This document shows positions 21,885 through 33,974 of a DNA stretch of 64,000 nt, one piece after another; position 1 is the stretch's first letter; each line of letters starts with the position of its first letter. Below the pieces are notes generated by a model that worked only from the letters and a program-made list of their open reading frames with translations, was not told where the DNA came from and ran no database searches. Position numbers and translations under genes: made by a program. The stretch is taken from contig JAUCBJ010005522.1 in assembly GCA_032718475.1 (NCBI GenBank), forward strand, positions 1 through 64,000. The letters are read 5' to 3'. Source of the DNA: Nemertoderma westbladi (lineage: Eukaryota; Xenacoelomorpha; Nemertodermatida; Nemertodermatidae).

Positions 21885-22228
21885 AAACCTTGGAATTGTC
21901 AGGGAATTTCATTTTTTTCTTGAAATCTCAGATGACTGGAAATTCTTGTAAAAATATGAGAAATCAGAAAATGTCAGGGATTGTGACATGACAGCATGTG
22001 TCTTAAGCGGAAATGTGGAAAAAATTGATCTACACGCTTCGCTGGCATTCAATATATACGCCTACAGTATTATAAGTGCACTCTATCATACTACTGTATA
22101 ATATATTTCATATACTACAGTTATATACAGTTAGATATATACAGTAATATATAAGCGCGAAATCGCTCAAAGCTCCGCGTCTACTAACGCATGAACTTGT
22201 CTCCTTGAATGGCTTACTATCAATCTTA
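21885..22228. other. Spacer after the satellite
   Basis: AT-rich with TATATACAGT-type repeats near 22100-22150. No gene seen. Confidence 0.45.
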
Positions 22229-22295
22229 CAACAAAAAGCCGGCACAGCACTCTTAAAAATGCGGCTGCAATGCAGCATGCCGATCCTAGTAGTCC
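22229..22295 (+). mobile_element. Extreme 3' end of the RTE-like LINE (5'-truncated copy)
   Basis: From AAGCCGGCACAGCAC through the stop codon TAA and the 3' UTR to GATCCTAGTAGT this is nearly identical to the complement of 6405-6462. Only about 20 codons' worth or less of pol survives. It marks the 3' terminus of the family in plus orientation and supports the boundary drawn for the full-length copy. Confidence 0.85.
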
Positions 22296-24310
22296 TAGTA
22301 CAACAAAAAAGATTCACCGGAAAGGGCAGATTGAACGCTCTACCAACTTCGCCCCTGCGCCGTATGAAGCCTTATTACTAAAACCTAAAAATGGAAATTA
22401 ACAACAACTACAACACCGTAAATTCTGTATCTGTATTTTTTAAAACTATATCCAACAATTCGACCAATTCTGAAATGTTAAATAAATAGCTTTGTTGTTT
22501 ACGATTCTTTTGACTTTAAGAGTAGAGTTGAGCCAATGTGACGCATGTTTATTTCAAATTTTTCTGATTGTTAGAAATATACATCCCGTGATTAAGTTAT
22601 TACTTTCAGCTCCATGAAGCAAAATCCAATTACGAATCCAAATACCCGCTACCAGTAAGTGCTGAATTTAATGGAGATTCCAAAAATAGCACTTTCATTG
22701 AGATGCGATTTTTAGTCTTGGAGACGAAAGACCTTCAGGTGTAGGTTGCGACAAAATGAATGACACCGGTACCACACCGCGTACGGTAACGTTGTACCAG
22801 TAACGACCTAGTTATTTCGATACATATTCGATGCATATGTGATGAATGACTTAGTGTTAGGTCTACCTCAGCGTGATCGTATAATAAAGTACTTTGAAAA
22901 CACAATAAAATAATAATATTACTTTATTTCACGACGTGATATAAAGCACCCCATAGTCCATCATTGGGTTTACTTTATTTCACGGTGTATTTCACACCGA
23001 CTTGAAAATAAAAGAGTATTGTTTTCAATTAATACCAATTGATTATTGCTATATTGTATTATTATTAATTATTTTACCTATTTTTTCCATTTATCCTTTT
23101 CATTTATCTATTTATTTTATCTAAATTATTAATTATTTATTATTTCGACAATTTATCGAAGAGCTGATTTTGGTTTAAAAACAACCGCGATTAAAGTACG
23201 CTTATTCGAGACTAACGCGAATAAGATATAATAACAAAAGCTTTACGGGGTTTTTTCTGTATCTGAAACACGTACTGTATGTATTAACTCTAACAACTGT
23301 ATCTTCACTCCTATCTATTTATTAAATTTTTTGCGCAGTTAGAAATAACATTCTTAATTGGACGCGTGACCCCTAAAAAATTGAAAATGTGACCCAGAAT
23401 AACCCATGATTGAGACGGGAAAAGAGAAAGTTTTTAATTAATTTAATTAATTATACAGTTTTTAAAAGCGGATCTAACATAATTTCCAAGTTAGATAGAG
23501 TCAATGAATGGTATTCATTTGCTTATTTCGGAAGCAATACTTATTTTTTTCAACTATAATTAGATATTTCCTCGTATCGTTTCTGACTCGCCCCACGGCT
23601 TGTATTAACAGAAATTGATTGGGATAATTCCTAAAGCTCGGCCACCCAGTGTGACAGGAAAGCCAGATTTATAAATTGCCGTAACAAAAGCACTGTGAGA
23701 TATAATGATAAGTTACTGTAGTAACAGCTAAATCAGATTCAATATTTACTAAAAATTACAATGCATATTATTGAAAATAAATATTAGTTAAGGTTAGTGA
23801 TACCAAACCAAGGACACCGTCACACAATAATTGTGTGTTACACCAAGTAATAAACCGACCAGCCTAACTCAAGCAGCTGCCCAATCACATGCGTATTGTG
23901 AGGGTTTAAAAAATTCATAGACTTGAATTATTTCACGTGAAATATTTCAATGAAATTTTGGAAATTTAAATTTTTTTAAATTTCATGAGATTTATTCCAA
24001 TCAGAGTATATATTCAGCGACTCATAACTTTCGCCACTTATTCCACTAGTCCATAACTACTTTATTAGTTTTAGACTGTTTTATATATTTTATTTTAGAT
24101 TTAGACACATTTTTACTAGACTGTATTCTGGTTTTGTCTCCTCCCACTACAATAATAATCCTCGATGTAGGCTTGAAAATCATAAATAATAAGTTGTTAT
24201 ATATATTATAATTATATTTAATTAAATCATATAACAATAAATCCCAACCCAATATTTATCTGACTAAAACTAAACACTAAACAGTCTAGTCTTCAAACAC
24301 CTCGAACTCC
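22296..24310. other. AT-rich gene-free stretch
   Basis: No coding region or mobile-element end was recognised. Several AATAAA hexamers and TTATTTCACG repeats (about 22920-23000) are present. A short minus-strand open frame at 24046-24252 has no protein-like features. Confidence 0.45.
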
Positions 24311-24885
24311 AATAACTGACTTAGTTATTAGCACCCACTCTAACTGACTTAGTTATTAGCACCCACTCTAACTGACTTAGTTATTAGCACCCACTCTAAC
24401 TGACTTAGTTATTAGCACCCACTCTAACTGACTTAATTATTAGCACCCACTCTAACTGACTTAATTATTAGCACCCACTCTAACTGACTTAATTATTAGC
24501 ACCCACTCTAACTGACTTAGTTATTAGCACCCACTCTAACTGACTTAGTTATTAGCACCCACTCTAACTGACTTAATTATTAGCACCCACTCTAACTGAC
24601 TTAATTATTAGCACCCACTCTAACTGACTTAGTTATTAGCACCCACTCTAACTGACTTAGTTATTAGCACCCACTCTAACTGACTTAATTATTAGCACCC
24701 ACTCTAACTGACTTAATTATTAGCACCCACTCTAACTGACTTAATTATTAGCACCCACTCTAACTGACTTAGTTATTAGCACCCACTCTAACTGACTTAG
24801 TTATTAGCACCCACTCTAACTGACTTAGTTATTAGCACCCACTCTAACTGACTTAATTATTAGCACCCACTCTAACTGACTTAAT
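24311..24885. repeat. 28-bp satellite (about 20 copies)
   Basis: Unit TAACTGACTTAGTTATTAGC plus ACCCACTC. Copies are almost identical; the main variable site is TTAGTTATT versus TTAATTATT. The two variants occur in runs of two to four, a pattern left by unequal exchange or conversion. Non-coding. Confidence 0.95.
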
Positions 24886-25079
24886 GATTCCTGAATGCAT
24901 CGACTCTTATATAAAAGGTTCGCAATAGGAGATTGTGAGGCAATTCAGTTGTACAGTATTTACCAGTCACACATTAACAATTGCGTTCTCCTTCATAAAC
25001 TATCCGCTTCATCAAATAGGCCCCAGGTACCCCTCATCCCCCCAAATCCACCCACACCCCCCGCATTGTTCAATTAAAA

Positions 25080-25362
25080 AAAAAAATTAATTATGTTTCA
25101 CAAAAAATTCAAAAGTTTCATGAGTCATTTTCAGTATCATGACTTTTTTAAACCCTAGTGTGATACACTGCACAATTTAATCAAAGAAATCACGACGGAA
25201 ACACAAATCACGACGAAATCACGAATCATGGCATCAGTGTTCGTGTTCAATCATATAAAACTCATTAGTTTTGGAGAAAGGGGGATTGGGGGGGGGGGGG
25301 GGGGGGGGGGATTCAACGCAAATCCCATTTCGGTGAATTAATATCTCGCATCGAAAATAAAA
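25080..25362. repeat. Poly(G) tract with dispersed-repeat flank
   Basis: A G run of more than 20 bases (near 25289-25310) is followed by ATTCAACGCAAATCCCATTT and TGAATTAATATCTCGCATCG. On the minus strand this is the repeat seen at 17583-17620 followed by poly-C. Surroundings are AT-rich and non-coding. Confidence 0.65.
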
Positions 25363-28080
25363 AGGAGCTAGTTAGTTACAATGACATGTTATTCTAAACA
25401 AAACAATAAACGACAATTAATATCAGAGGTGATACTTAAATTTTTGCTTGTAATCAGTTTTTTTGCGTCGAATTTATCATGGAGAAGGATGTGTTTTTTT
25501 GGATTGTTGGATTGGATTGCATCAAGCCCCCCCCCCCCCCCCCCCGACCTACTTCCTGCCGTTTTGTGGTTAATACATAATTAATATATATTATTGCAAT
25601 AAACTTAAATAATATATATAACAATCAATTTATATATATAAGAATAATAATGTAATATAAGAAATAAATCAAACAGAACCCAGTAACGCTATAGGACAGT
25701 TGTAATGGCACATTTTAATTCGCCACTAATGGGAAGTTAATAACCGTGACATTAATATCAGTAACGCAGGGTAGTTTAATAGCTATATACTGGACTGGAA
25801 GTACAGGGTTCAATTCCAATCGATGACGAATTCAATATCTTTTTGCTTCTCTAGTAAGCGCGTTGTTCGTCCTTCAAGGTTATGTTTATTTTATTATCAC
25901 CTTAAAGAACCGTTCAAGTAATGAGGAGAGATAGGGTGCCCTACCTTTGGAAATTATATTTAGGGCAGGGTACGTATCTTATTTGGGGGGTGGGGTAGAG
26001 GCAGAATAAATATATTATTGGGGGTGGGTAGGTAGGTAATGTATCTTATTTGGGATTCTATGTGTCTTGTACTTATATATACATACACCGCACTCTATCA
26101 GGTTGCCTTCCTTACCGCAGAGATTTAATCAGATCGGACAGTTAGCTGATATTTCAGAGACAGCGGCCAGTTCTGGCTTTATATATATCCCTTTTATCCC
26201 TATTTAAATATAGATGCTATTTTTTTAAGAATTTATATTTAATACTTTTGTATGAGTGTAGGGGGGTTGGGGATCTCTCCAAAAGAAACATTTATTGAGC
26301 ATCAATACTTGAACGACCCCTAAGGATATTTAAAAAAAAATATATATATATATTATTAATAACTAAAATAAGTGCCTCAACCAGATAGTGAATAAAATAT
26401 TACATAACCAATTTCGCTTTCAATAACCAACATATTGTAAAGCTACGCAATACAATATTGATCATTTCGCCTTAAGGTTTACCATCCCCGTCCAAAATAA
26501 GGTTAAAAAACTAAAAAGTTGCGTTAAAAATAATTAGTTAGCGAGCAGATAATTAATTATTCCTAAAATTAATTCGATAAGGTAAGGAATTTCCCGTTTC
26601 GGTTACTGTATAAGTTTATTAATTTCAATTCGTCGCTTAATATTCCCCATCCTCTTATTCTCCTTAATATTAGTAGTTCGCGAGCCAATTTCATAAACAA
26701 ATCACTATACCGGTACGCCAAGCGCTCACACTGTCACACCCAAAATTTAGATATAATATCCAAGAAAATAATATATAACCAAAGTTTATGCACTATATAA
26801 GGAAAAGGAAGATAAATTATAAACTATGTGTCATATTTTCTAGGCTATTTCTTTATATGTAGTTAATTTTCTAACATTAAACGCGAATCCGGTTACTGTG
26901 TATGCATCTACAAAGGCTTTAAGTGATGGCTGTGCCCTCTTGTTTAGGATACAACTTCTGATAAATATATTTTCGGCCTTCTTACTAACTTGGTTAATGA
27001 AAATAAACATTCATTCTTCAATTAAATGTTATATTTTGCTTTCAAGTCGGCGTGCAACAGGCCAAAATTAGGTACCGGTATCGCTATGGTTTATATAATA
27101 AAGTTAACGACGCAATAGGCTATATATATAGCACCAGTATTAATTCTCCTAGTATTGTAGGAATCGTGTTTGTTTACCATATGCTCAATATCTGAGGACT
27201 ATGTAATGCAGTTTTTGTTGCTACTGGTAACAACACAGTCTTGGTAAACCTACAATATAGTTTTATATTTCGGAAAGATTAAAACACTTCGACATTCAGT
27301 ATTCGTTTCAGCATTATGCTAAATTGCGGGAGCGAACCTAAACGGTCAGTCCAGTGTGTCGTACGAAAGCCATAAAAGCAACAAACTTGAAAATAAAATT
27401 TCATATTCCATTTAAATAAAGTATTCTTTCCATATTTTCCCTTTTAGACTAATTTAAATCAACTATATAATACCGGTACCGCAACGGGAACATTCCGCTA
27501 AAAATATAAAGTTAATTGCAATAAAACTATCGCCAGGCCCAAATGTATATGTATATGTATATATATTGTATATTATGTAAATTATGGTATATTGTATATA
27601 CTATACATACAATATACATTATACACATATATACATAAAGCTCATTCACACAAACCCACATACAACTAATCAAAGGTATCCGTCATACAGACAGTTAATT
27701 AATATGTAAATGTTATCAATTTACATAGTACATGCTCAGCTCATTGCTCATGCTTAAAGGTTGTATGTACCGGAAGTATAACCTAATGAAATGAAAACAA
27801 TTTAATTTTAAACAGATTGAAATGGAAATGAGACAATGAGTGCATCAAACTGGTAGTATATTCTACGAATAGGTTAATTCATTCCCATAAAATAAATATC
27901 ATAAAGAAACTAGGAAAACTATTTCACAGTTTAAAAATAAATAAAAGTTGATTAGCTGTTTTAAATTAAATAGATAACATTGATGCGGATGGTTGGAACT
28001 CGCAATGTGTCTCTTAAGCTACAACAGTAACGGCAGATCAAAGCGATTTGTGTTTATAATAAATCTAAATTATAGAATTA
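25363..28080. other. AT-rich gene-free stretch with homopolymer and AT-palindrome tracts
   Basis: A C run near 25527-25546 follows TTGCATCAAG. A weak tRNA-like patch lies near 25785-25840 (plus strand, B-box-like GGTTCAATTCC). A (TA)-rich inverted repeat lies at about 27540-27625. No gene seen; this is the side into which LIS1 transcription would run. Confidence 0.45.
27540..27625. repeat. AT-rich inverted repeat
   Basis: TGTATATGTATATGTATATA on the left is mirrored by TATACATTATACACATATAT on the right around ATGGTATATTGTATATACTA. It is able to form an imperfect hairpin; probably a degenerate TA microsatellite. Confidence 0.55.
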
Positions 28081-28106
28081 ATGGATGGTCCCCAACAGTT
28101 GGGACT

Positions 28107-29318
28107 TTAACGACATTCCCAAATCTTGATATTAAAATCGACTGAACCCGTAATAACATAAGGCGCAGTTCTATGGAAATCTAACGAGGTCACGAAGTGA
28201 TCGTGAGCTGTGATAGTCTTGAGACAGCGCTGGTTCTTATAGTCCCAAACCCGTATAGTTTTATCATCGGAGGCGCTGACAACGTACTTGCCGCCCGGAT
28301 GGAAGAGGACGCCTCTCACCCAGTTCCCGTGCCCAATCAGCGAGACCAAGCAAACGCCTTTGAGGACGTCCCACAACTTGACCGTTTTATCTCGCGAGCC
28401 GCTCAACAGGAAGGCCCCGCCGGTCTGCGCCCCTAGGACCTCGGCGATTACACGACTGTTCGACTCGCTAGACCACGATAGACACTCGACTACGTGGCTG
28501 TGCTCCAACAGATGGAACTTCTGTTCCTTCGTCTCGATGGACCAAACGATCACCGACTGATCGTTACTGCAGGACGCGATTAGCTTCCCATCGGGACTAA
28601 CCCGCACCATCCGGACCCACTCCTTATGACCCGTAAAGGTTTTGATGCAATAACCCGTGGAGATCTCCCACATCTTTATCGTCTTGTCCCTGGAACAGGA
28701 GATGATGTGGTCCCCGGAAGCGACGAAGGTCACCGACGAGATGTTATGGTCGTGGCCGTGCATCGTCTTAATGCAAGAATAAACTCGAAAATCCCAGAGT
28801 TTGAGGGTGAGGTCTGCGGAACAGCTGACGAGCAAAGAACCGTTACTGTCGAAGGATATATCCTGCACCGAATCGGTGTGGCCCTTGAGCGTGCGTTCGA
28901 AGTCACCGGATTCGTAGTCCCAAACCTTTATAGTGGCGTCCTCCGAACAGGAAACCAAAACACTGTAAATCGGATGGAAGATCACTTTGTTAACCGGCAT
29001 TCGATGCCCACTTAGAATGTACCGCTCGGGCGGTCTTGGGATCCATTCCAAAGGCGATCTATCTTTTTTACTCGGGGCGCACGAATATTCCTTCTCGGTG
29101 TCGGAAATCTTGGCCTCCAAATCTAAGACTTTCTTTTGAAGGCGAATCACTGACGTCCACTTCTTCTCTAGAAGACCAGAAAATTTATTTTCAATTGTCT
29201 CATTGCCGAGGCCGGTCTCCTGGATAAATTCTTTGAGGGCGTTGTCGTAGCCACTCGCTTCCAAGTAGTCTGCAATTGCTTTATTTAATTCTTCTTTTTG
29301 CCTTTGTGAAAGCACCAT
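28107..29318 (-). CDS. PAFAH1B1: LIS1, platelet-activating factor acetylhydrolase 1B regulatory subunit (dynein regulator), intronless
   Basis: 403 codons in one exon; the human protein has 410. LIS1 dimerises through its N-terminal LisH, binds the dynein motor domain and NudE/NudEL through a seven-bladed propeller, and controls nuclear migration, spindle positioning and cargo transport. Seen: the start [20 protein letters not shown], LisH at about 7-39, a coiled coil at about 53-85 ([20 protein letters not shown]), then WEIPRPPE-like EWIPRPPER and seven WD repeats from about 104 to 403 ([57 protein letters not shown]), ending IKIWECR. Highly conserved with no damage, so probably functional. 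The ORF is GC-richer than its flanks. Vertebrate LIS1 has many introns; none here implies intron loss or a retrocopy. No poly-A scar was seen downstream. The start is the family start. Confidence 0.97.
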   Translation of the reverse strand: MVLSQRQKEELNKAIADYLEASGYDNALKEFIQETGLGNETIENKFSGLLEKKWTSVIRLQKKVLDLEAKISDTEKEYSCAPSKKDRSPLEWIPRPPERYILSGHRMPVNKVIFHPIYSVLVSCSEDATIKVWDYESGDFERTLKGHTDSVQDISFDSNGSLLVSCSADLTLKLWDFRVYSCIKTMHGHDHNISSVTFVASGDHIISCSRDKTIKMWEISTGYCIKTFTGHKEWVRMVRVSPDGKLIASCSNDQSVIVWSIETKEQKFHLLEHSHVVECLSWSSESNSRVIAEVLGAQTGGAFLLSGSRDKTVKLWDVLKGVCLVSLIGHGNWVRGVLFHPGGKYVVSASDDKTIRVWDYKNQRCLKTITAHDHFVTSLDFHRTAPYVITGSVDFNIKIWECR

Positions 29319-29631
29319 CTTATATTTTGTTAGATGTCACTGGTCTGAGCGCGAAAAGGCCTCAAAATCAATATTATTTTCAGTATAATACAGAAATAGA
29401 AACCCTAAATGATTAGGCCTAAATTACCGGTATGCTAAACATTACAGTTACCGGTACCTAAGTGAAACTGACTAAAACAAAAACATAAACAACCAATGCA
29501 ATAGCCAAAACTTTATTTTATACATCCCAATGCCCATTTCTGCATTTCCCAACCCAATAACAAAATACTTATAATAGTCAGACAGTACGGTACTGAGCTA
29601 GGCCTATGTTAAACAATACAGCTAGGAACTT
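29319..29631. other. Upstream region of LIS1
   Basis: On the minus strand this would be the 5' UTR and promoter. No TATA box or splice signal is convincing. ACCGGTA palindromes occur at about 29427 and 29450. Confidence 0.4.
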
Positions 29632-30018
29632 CCTGCCAAAAGGGGCTGTCCAGACAGCCAAAATCGCGCTGGACAATTTCATGAATTCGTCATTGAATAT
29701 CATGGGAAAATAAATATTTTGGTTTTTGGAAAATAAATATTTTGGTTATGCGTTAGGCCTATAAAGAAAGCTATACCAGCAGATAGAGGATTTCTTACTT
29801 TATATTATGTATGAAAAAAAATTAATTATTATGCATGCTTTTGTTTTAATTAACAATTAATCACATTCCTGCCCCATTTTGGCTGCCCTGTCTGGGTTTT
29901 AACAATGATCACTAGTACAGCTCTATGGGGAGTACGTCAACAAAAACATGTCTAGAGAGTTTTCCTGTGGTAAATCCAGCCTGGTATTGGCTGTTAGGAC
30001 AGCCCCTTTTTGCCAGTT
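29632..30018. mobile_element. MITE with about 38-bp terminal inverted repeats
   Basis: The left end reads TGCCAAAAGGGGCTGTCC, then AGACAGCCAAAATC. The right end, read on the complement, is TGGCAAAAAGGGGCTGTCC, then TAACAGCCAATACC; both continue to GCTGGA. About 385 bases, AT-rich inside, no coding capacity. A target duplication was not clear. Nonautonomous DNA transposon is the best reading. Confidence 0.7.
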
Positions 30019-30400
30019 AGGGTAGGCTTCTTAAATAGGAAGTTTTTTTTTCTTCCTAAATAGGAAAAAGTGCTTCCTATATAGGAAATTTTTGCCATTT
30101 TTCTGAACATTTTCTTCGTTATCTTTTGAAATAAATTTTAGCGGCATATTTGAATTCTTGCTTATTGCAGGTTAATCTTTACTACGTTTGTTGTGAAAAC
30201 TAGAAAAAAAACTATCTGTGCGTTCGCTTTCTATAGCCATTTTAAAAACGTTACTTTTTCCGAGAATTTCTTATATAGGAAATATTTTTTGGACTTCCTA
30301 TTTAGGAGTTTAACTTACTTCTTATTTAAAAAATTTTATGTATATATTTTTCTTAAATAAGAAAATATATATATATATATTCCAGCAGTTCATTCCTGAG
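30019..30400. repeat. Cluster of TTCCTATATAGGAA-type palindromes
   Basis: TTCCTAAATAGGAA, TTCCTATATAGGAA, TTATATAGGAA and TTCCTATTTAGGA occur at about 30046, 30070, 30270 and 30296. The first two are closely spaced and the last two mirror them about 230 bases away, suggesting the two ends of another small foldback element. Confidence 0.45.
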
Positions 30401-30499
30401 CTGACCTGATAGGGCTGGGATACTGTTGTTACTTGTTACCCCGTCATCCTGTCTAGGCTATATGTTTTGCAGTTACAGATAATACAGCAATATAAAAGT

Positions 30500-31190
30500 A
30501 CATCGCTCCAACACAGATGACAGAGGGATATTTTTTACAATAATTATTACAGTAATAATTATTGATTAATAATATTTTTAAAATAATTAATAATTATTAA
30601 TGCATTTATTTTTATAATAATTAATGATTATTTATGGATCAAACAATAATATTTTTGTAATAATTAACGATTAATATTTATTCATGCAATATTATTTTTA
30701 CAATAGGCTGATAGGATAGCAGATAGGCCCAATTAATAATTATTTTGCAATAATAATTTAAAATAATTAATAACTAGGCCTATTGTTGCAATATTATTTT
30801 TACAATAATATTTTTAAAATAATTAATAAATTATTAATGGAATATTATTTTTATAATAATGAATGCCATGTTATTTTATAATAATTAGGCCTAATGATTA
30901 TTTATGGATCAAGCAATAAGAACAACTTTGAAATACAAAGAACCGTCAAAATTAATATAACACTTAACTGAAATATAAAGCTGTAAAGTATAGTCCTAGA
31001 ATATTAATAATTTCAGCTTATTATAAATTAATACAAGCTGACAAGGCTCAATATTGAGTCAATATTTTTGTAATAATTAACAGATTAATAATTATTTTTA
31101 CAATACCAGTCACCAGTAGGCTTACCGGTAATTAATAATTACTTTGCTGCTTTGCAATAATATTTTAAAACAATTATAAGTTGCCGATAT
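30500..31190. repeat. AT-rich, internally repetitive stretch
   Basis: Repeated strings such as AATAATATTTTTGTAATAATT and ACAATAATTATTAAT are scattered through about 700 bases without a fixed period. Non-coding. Confidence 0.55.
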
Positions 31191-31859
31191 AGCCGGATCA
31201 ATCGTCACCTTTAGTTGAGTCTACTGTTCAATTGCCGGACTGTCAGTGCACAGTGGCCGAGGGGTTACTGACCGAGGGTTCACCGACAGGGGTGGCGATC
31301 GCGAAGTAGGGTGATTGTACGGCTCAGCATCGCCGTATGGCCGAGGTAGCATCTACAGTACAGGTACTGTACTGTAGCATTCAGCAATTATATATATTCG
31401 TAATTATACAATTTTGAAATATAACCAAACCACAAACTTTAAATACTACTGTAACTACAGTACGGTCATTCCACGCAAAATTCAACCACAACGCAATTTT
31501 CAACATTTTTACATTTTCAGTTGGTTCTATTAATTTACCAAACAATAATTATACAGTACAATATGTAGTTTGGTAAAATTCTAAACTTAAAACGCATGTA
31601 AAACAGCGTTTTTGTTAAAATTCAAATTCATTAAGAATAATAAAGAGTTTATTTAATTAAATTAGTGAAAATTAATGAATATGGACAACATTTTAAAACC
31701 CTTGCCAAGGGAGGTCACCAAGGAATTAATAACTCATAAAATTCACACAGAATCACTAAACTGCTTCCTACTTAAATGTAAGCATTTTAATAGTCTAGCG
31801 AGACATGAAATAAGTATTTAACCCTAGCTTAATATGTTACGCACTGTTAAGTATAAAGT
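31191..31859. other. Spacer
   Basis: A short GC-richer patch (about 31210-31350) has no recognised gene. The rest is AT-rich. Confidence 0.4.
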
Positions 31860-32586
31860 TAATAGGAAAAGTTAGAAAAAATAAACAGAGAAGCTATACG
31901 TATTATAAGCCGGTTAACTATTAGTTGTTCCATTGAACCATTACACCCGGAATCTGGCATACTGTCACTGCAAGAGAGTCGTGACATTCAAAAGTTGTGT
32001 ATTTTTTATAAAATGTATAAAAACACTGCCCCTATGCATCTAACTGATTTACTGCCACCATTATTATCTTTAACAATGCCATATCCCACTAGAAGCAGCT
32101 CCGATGTATCAATTTTCAGGACCCCATTTGTCAGAAATAAGTATTACAAAAATTCCTTTCTATCTTCAACAGTCCGCATGTGGAATGCCCACCCGCCTGA
32201 AATTCGCAATTCCTTAACTATCAACTCATTTAAAATAATGTGCCGTAATTATATATCCCCCAATAATACAGTAGACAGGGTGCCAGAATATTGGGTAATA
32301 GGAAAGCCTGCAATAAACGGTCTACTTGCCAGACTTAGGCGTAATTGCTCTAGCTTAAACAGTGATCTATAGTTAAATCATATATCTAGCAACCCAGCTT
32401 GCCTCTGTGGCTTAAAACGGGAGGATGCATACCACTATTTTATGGAGTGCCAACGGTATGAAATTCCCCGAGGAATCCTGCAAGCGGCTATACAACAACT
32501 TGGCATCCGAATAACGTTGCACATCCTTTTGAACGGTCCTCCTACTAAAACTAATAAAGCCTTAGCCATATCCTTGCAAAATATTG
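31860..32586 (+). pseudogene. LINE pol C-terminus (CR1/Jockey-like group), 5'-truncated
   Basis: The frame through 31995-32372 and upstream of it shows EAIRIISRLTIS, the GILSLQESRDIQKLCIFYKM helix, then LPPLLSLTMPYPTRSSSDV and STVRMWNAHPPEIRN, the standard end of a LINE RT. After a stop near 32370 the next frame gives a zinc-type CLCGLKREDAYHYFMECQRY at about 32400-32460. A C-terminal trace (AVDFVIQEKERL) reappears near 33110-33150, beyond the minisatellite. RT core absent. Dead copy. Confidence 0.75.
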
Positions 32587-32935
32587 TTGAACGATTTGTG
32601 GTGTCGACTGAACGATTTGTGGTGTCGGCTGAACGATTTGTGGTGTCGACTGAACGATTTGTGGTGTCGACTAAACGATTTGTGGTGTCGACTGAACGAT
32701 TTGTGGTGTCGGCTGAAAGATTTGTGGTGTCGACTGAACGATTTGTGGTGTCGACTGAACGATTTGTGGTGTCGACTGAACGATTTGTGGTGTCGGCTGA
32801 ACGATTTGTGGTGTCGACTGAACGATTTGTGGTGTCGACTGAACGATTTGTGGTGTCGACTGAACGATTTGTGGTGTCGACTGAACGATTTGTGGTGTCG
32901 ACTAAACGATTTGTGGTGTCGGCTGAACGATTTTC
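32587..32935. repeat. 21-bp minisatellite inside a LINE C-terminus (16 copies)
   Basis: Unit GAACGATTTGTGGTGTCGACT, 21 bp, 16 full copies plus a partial. Variants are GTCGGCT for GTCGACT and AAACG for GAACG. Because 21 is a multiple of 3, the LINE frame continues through as a 7-residue repeat (ERFVVST/A). It probably arose by slippage in the last coding part of the LINE. Confidence 0.92.
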
Positions 32936-33159
32936 TGGACTGGGATACTGATTGCCACCTTCTTACTCAATTACATAAACGCCCGATGTCTAATAGTCCA
33001 GTTTTAGCTCTGTGCCAGGTATAGTGGTAGGTCACTAATGGTGCCTTAATGCCTGATTCACTGCACGTTCAACCAGCAGTCAATCATTTTCCAAACTCCT
33101 TACGAACGGCGGTCGATTTTGTAATACAAGAAAAAGAAAGACTTCCTCTAATAAAATAA

Positions 33160-33974
33160 AATAACATATAAATGTATTTAACTTATGATAAAATTGAAAT
33201 TATATGTTTTAAAAATAATAACTGACTGTTTTAATATCAGTCTAGTGTCTTGTCCAGTGCACTCTACTATAATATATTTGTCTAATCTATAACTTTATTG
33301 TTTTAGGATGGGATGGGTTTTCGGTCGCAAGTACAAATTGAATTTACGGCACCCTAAAGTCTTTCTAAAAAACATTCATTCAAATAATACATGAAACATA
33401 ATTTGTGAAACAAGATTAATGCTTGACAAGATTGATTATTTTAATAACATAATACAATATCAAATTAACAATTAATATAAGAGAAACTTCTCTGTAGTTT
33501 CTCTGTGTATACGCAGTTTCATTATAATGACCTAAAGAAGCCCTGTTGGGAGAAAGCTTGTAATAACATTTGTTATTCATTTCATTAGTCACCTCAGGTC
33601 AAACCGTACTACCTTTACTGTTTGATTAATATGATAACTATGTTGACGAGAGCGCGAGAATTCCTTCTTAAAAACTAAGAAAGGCTTTCGACTTTCAAGT
33701 ACGATAGAACGGCTACAATCTTGTGTTGTTTTAGCTTAATAGAGACATTGAAATATCACCTGCCCCTGGCGTTTATATTTGAGCATATTTTAAATGTTTG
33801 CCTCATATTCAATTGATGTGTACCGCCTTCTGGCAAAGCGGCACCCAGTTTAAACTATCAATCACAGCTAGTGAGTAGCGACCTTCAAACAAACAGGTGC
33901 AGAGTCGGAAAGAACTGTCACATGCTTTGCTTGGCTTGTGGTACCATTTGATTACATAATAGATTTTGGCAGAC
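33160..33974. other. AT-rich spacer left of the LTR element
   Basis: No gene or repeat end seen. Confidence 0.45.

Noticed and set aside
17616-21991. Open frames of 837-1213 codons and minus-strand frames with NPGAW repeats
   Set aside because: Generated by a satellite with unit lengths divisible by 3; several frames on both strands are equally open, so none is supported as a gene.
24311-24885. CRISPR-like array
   Set aside because: The repeats are directly contiguous 28-bp units without unique spacers; this is an animal satellite.
25785-25840. tRNA gene on the plus strand
   Set aside because: Has a B-box-like GGTTCAATTCC, but the A-box and anticodon arm do not form a credible cloverleaf by hand.
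28197-29227. Plus-strand frames opposite LIS1
   Set aside because: Antisense shadows of the conserved WD-repeat gene.
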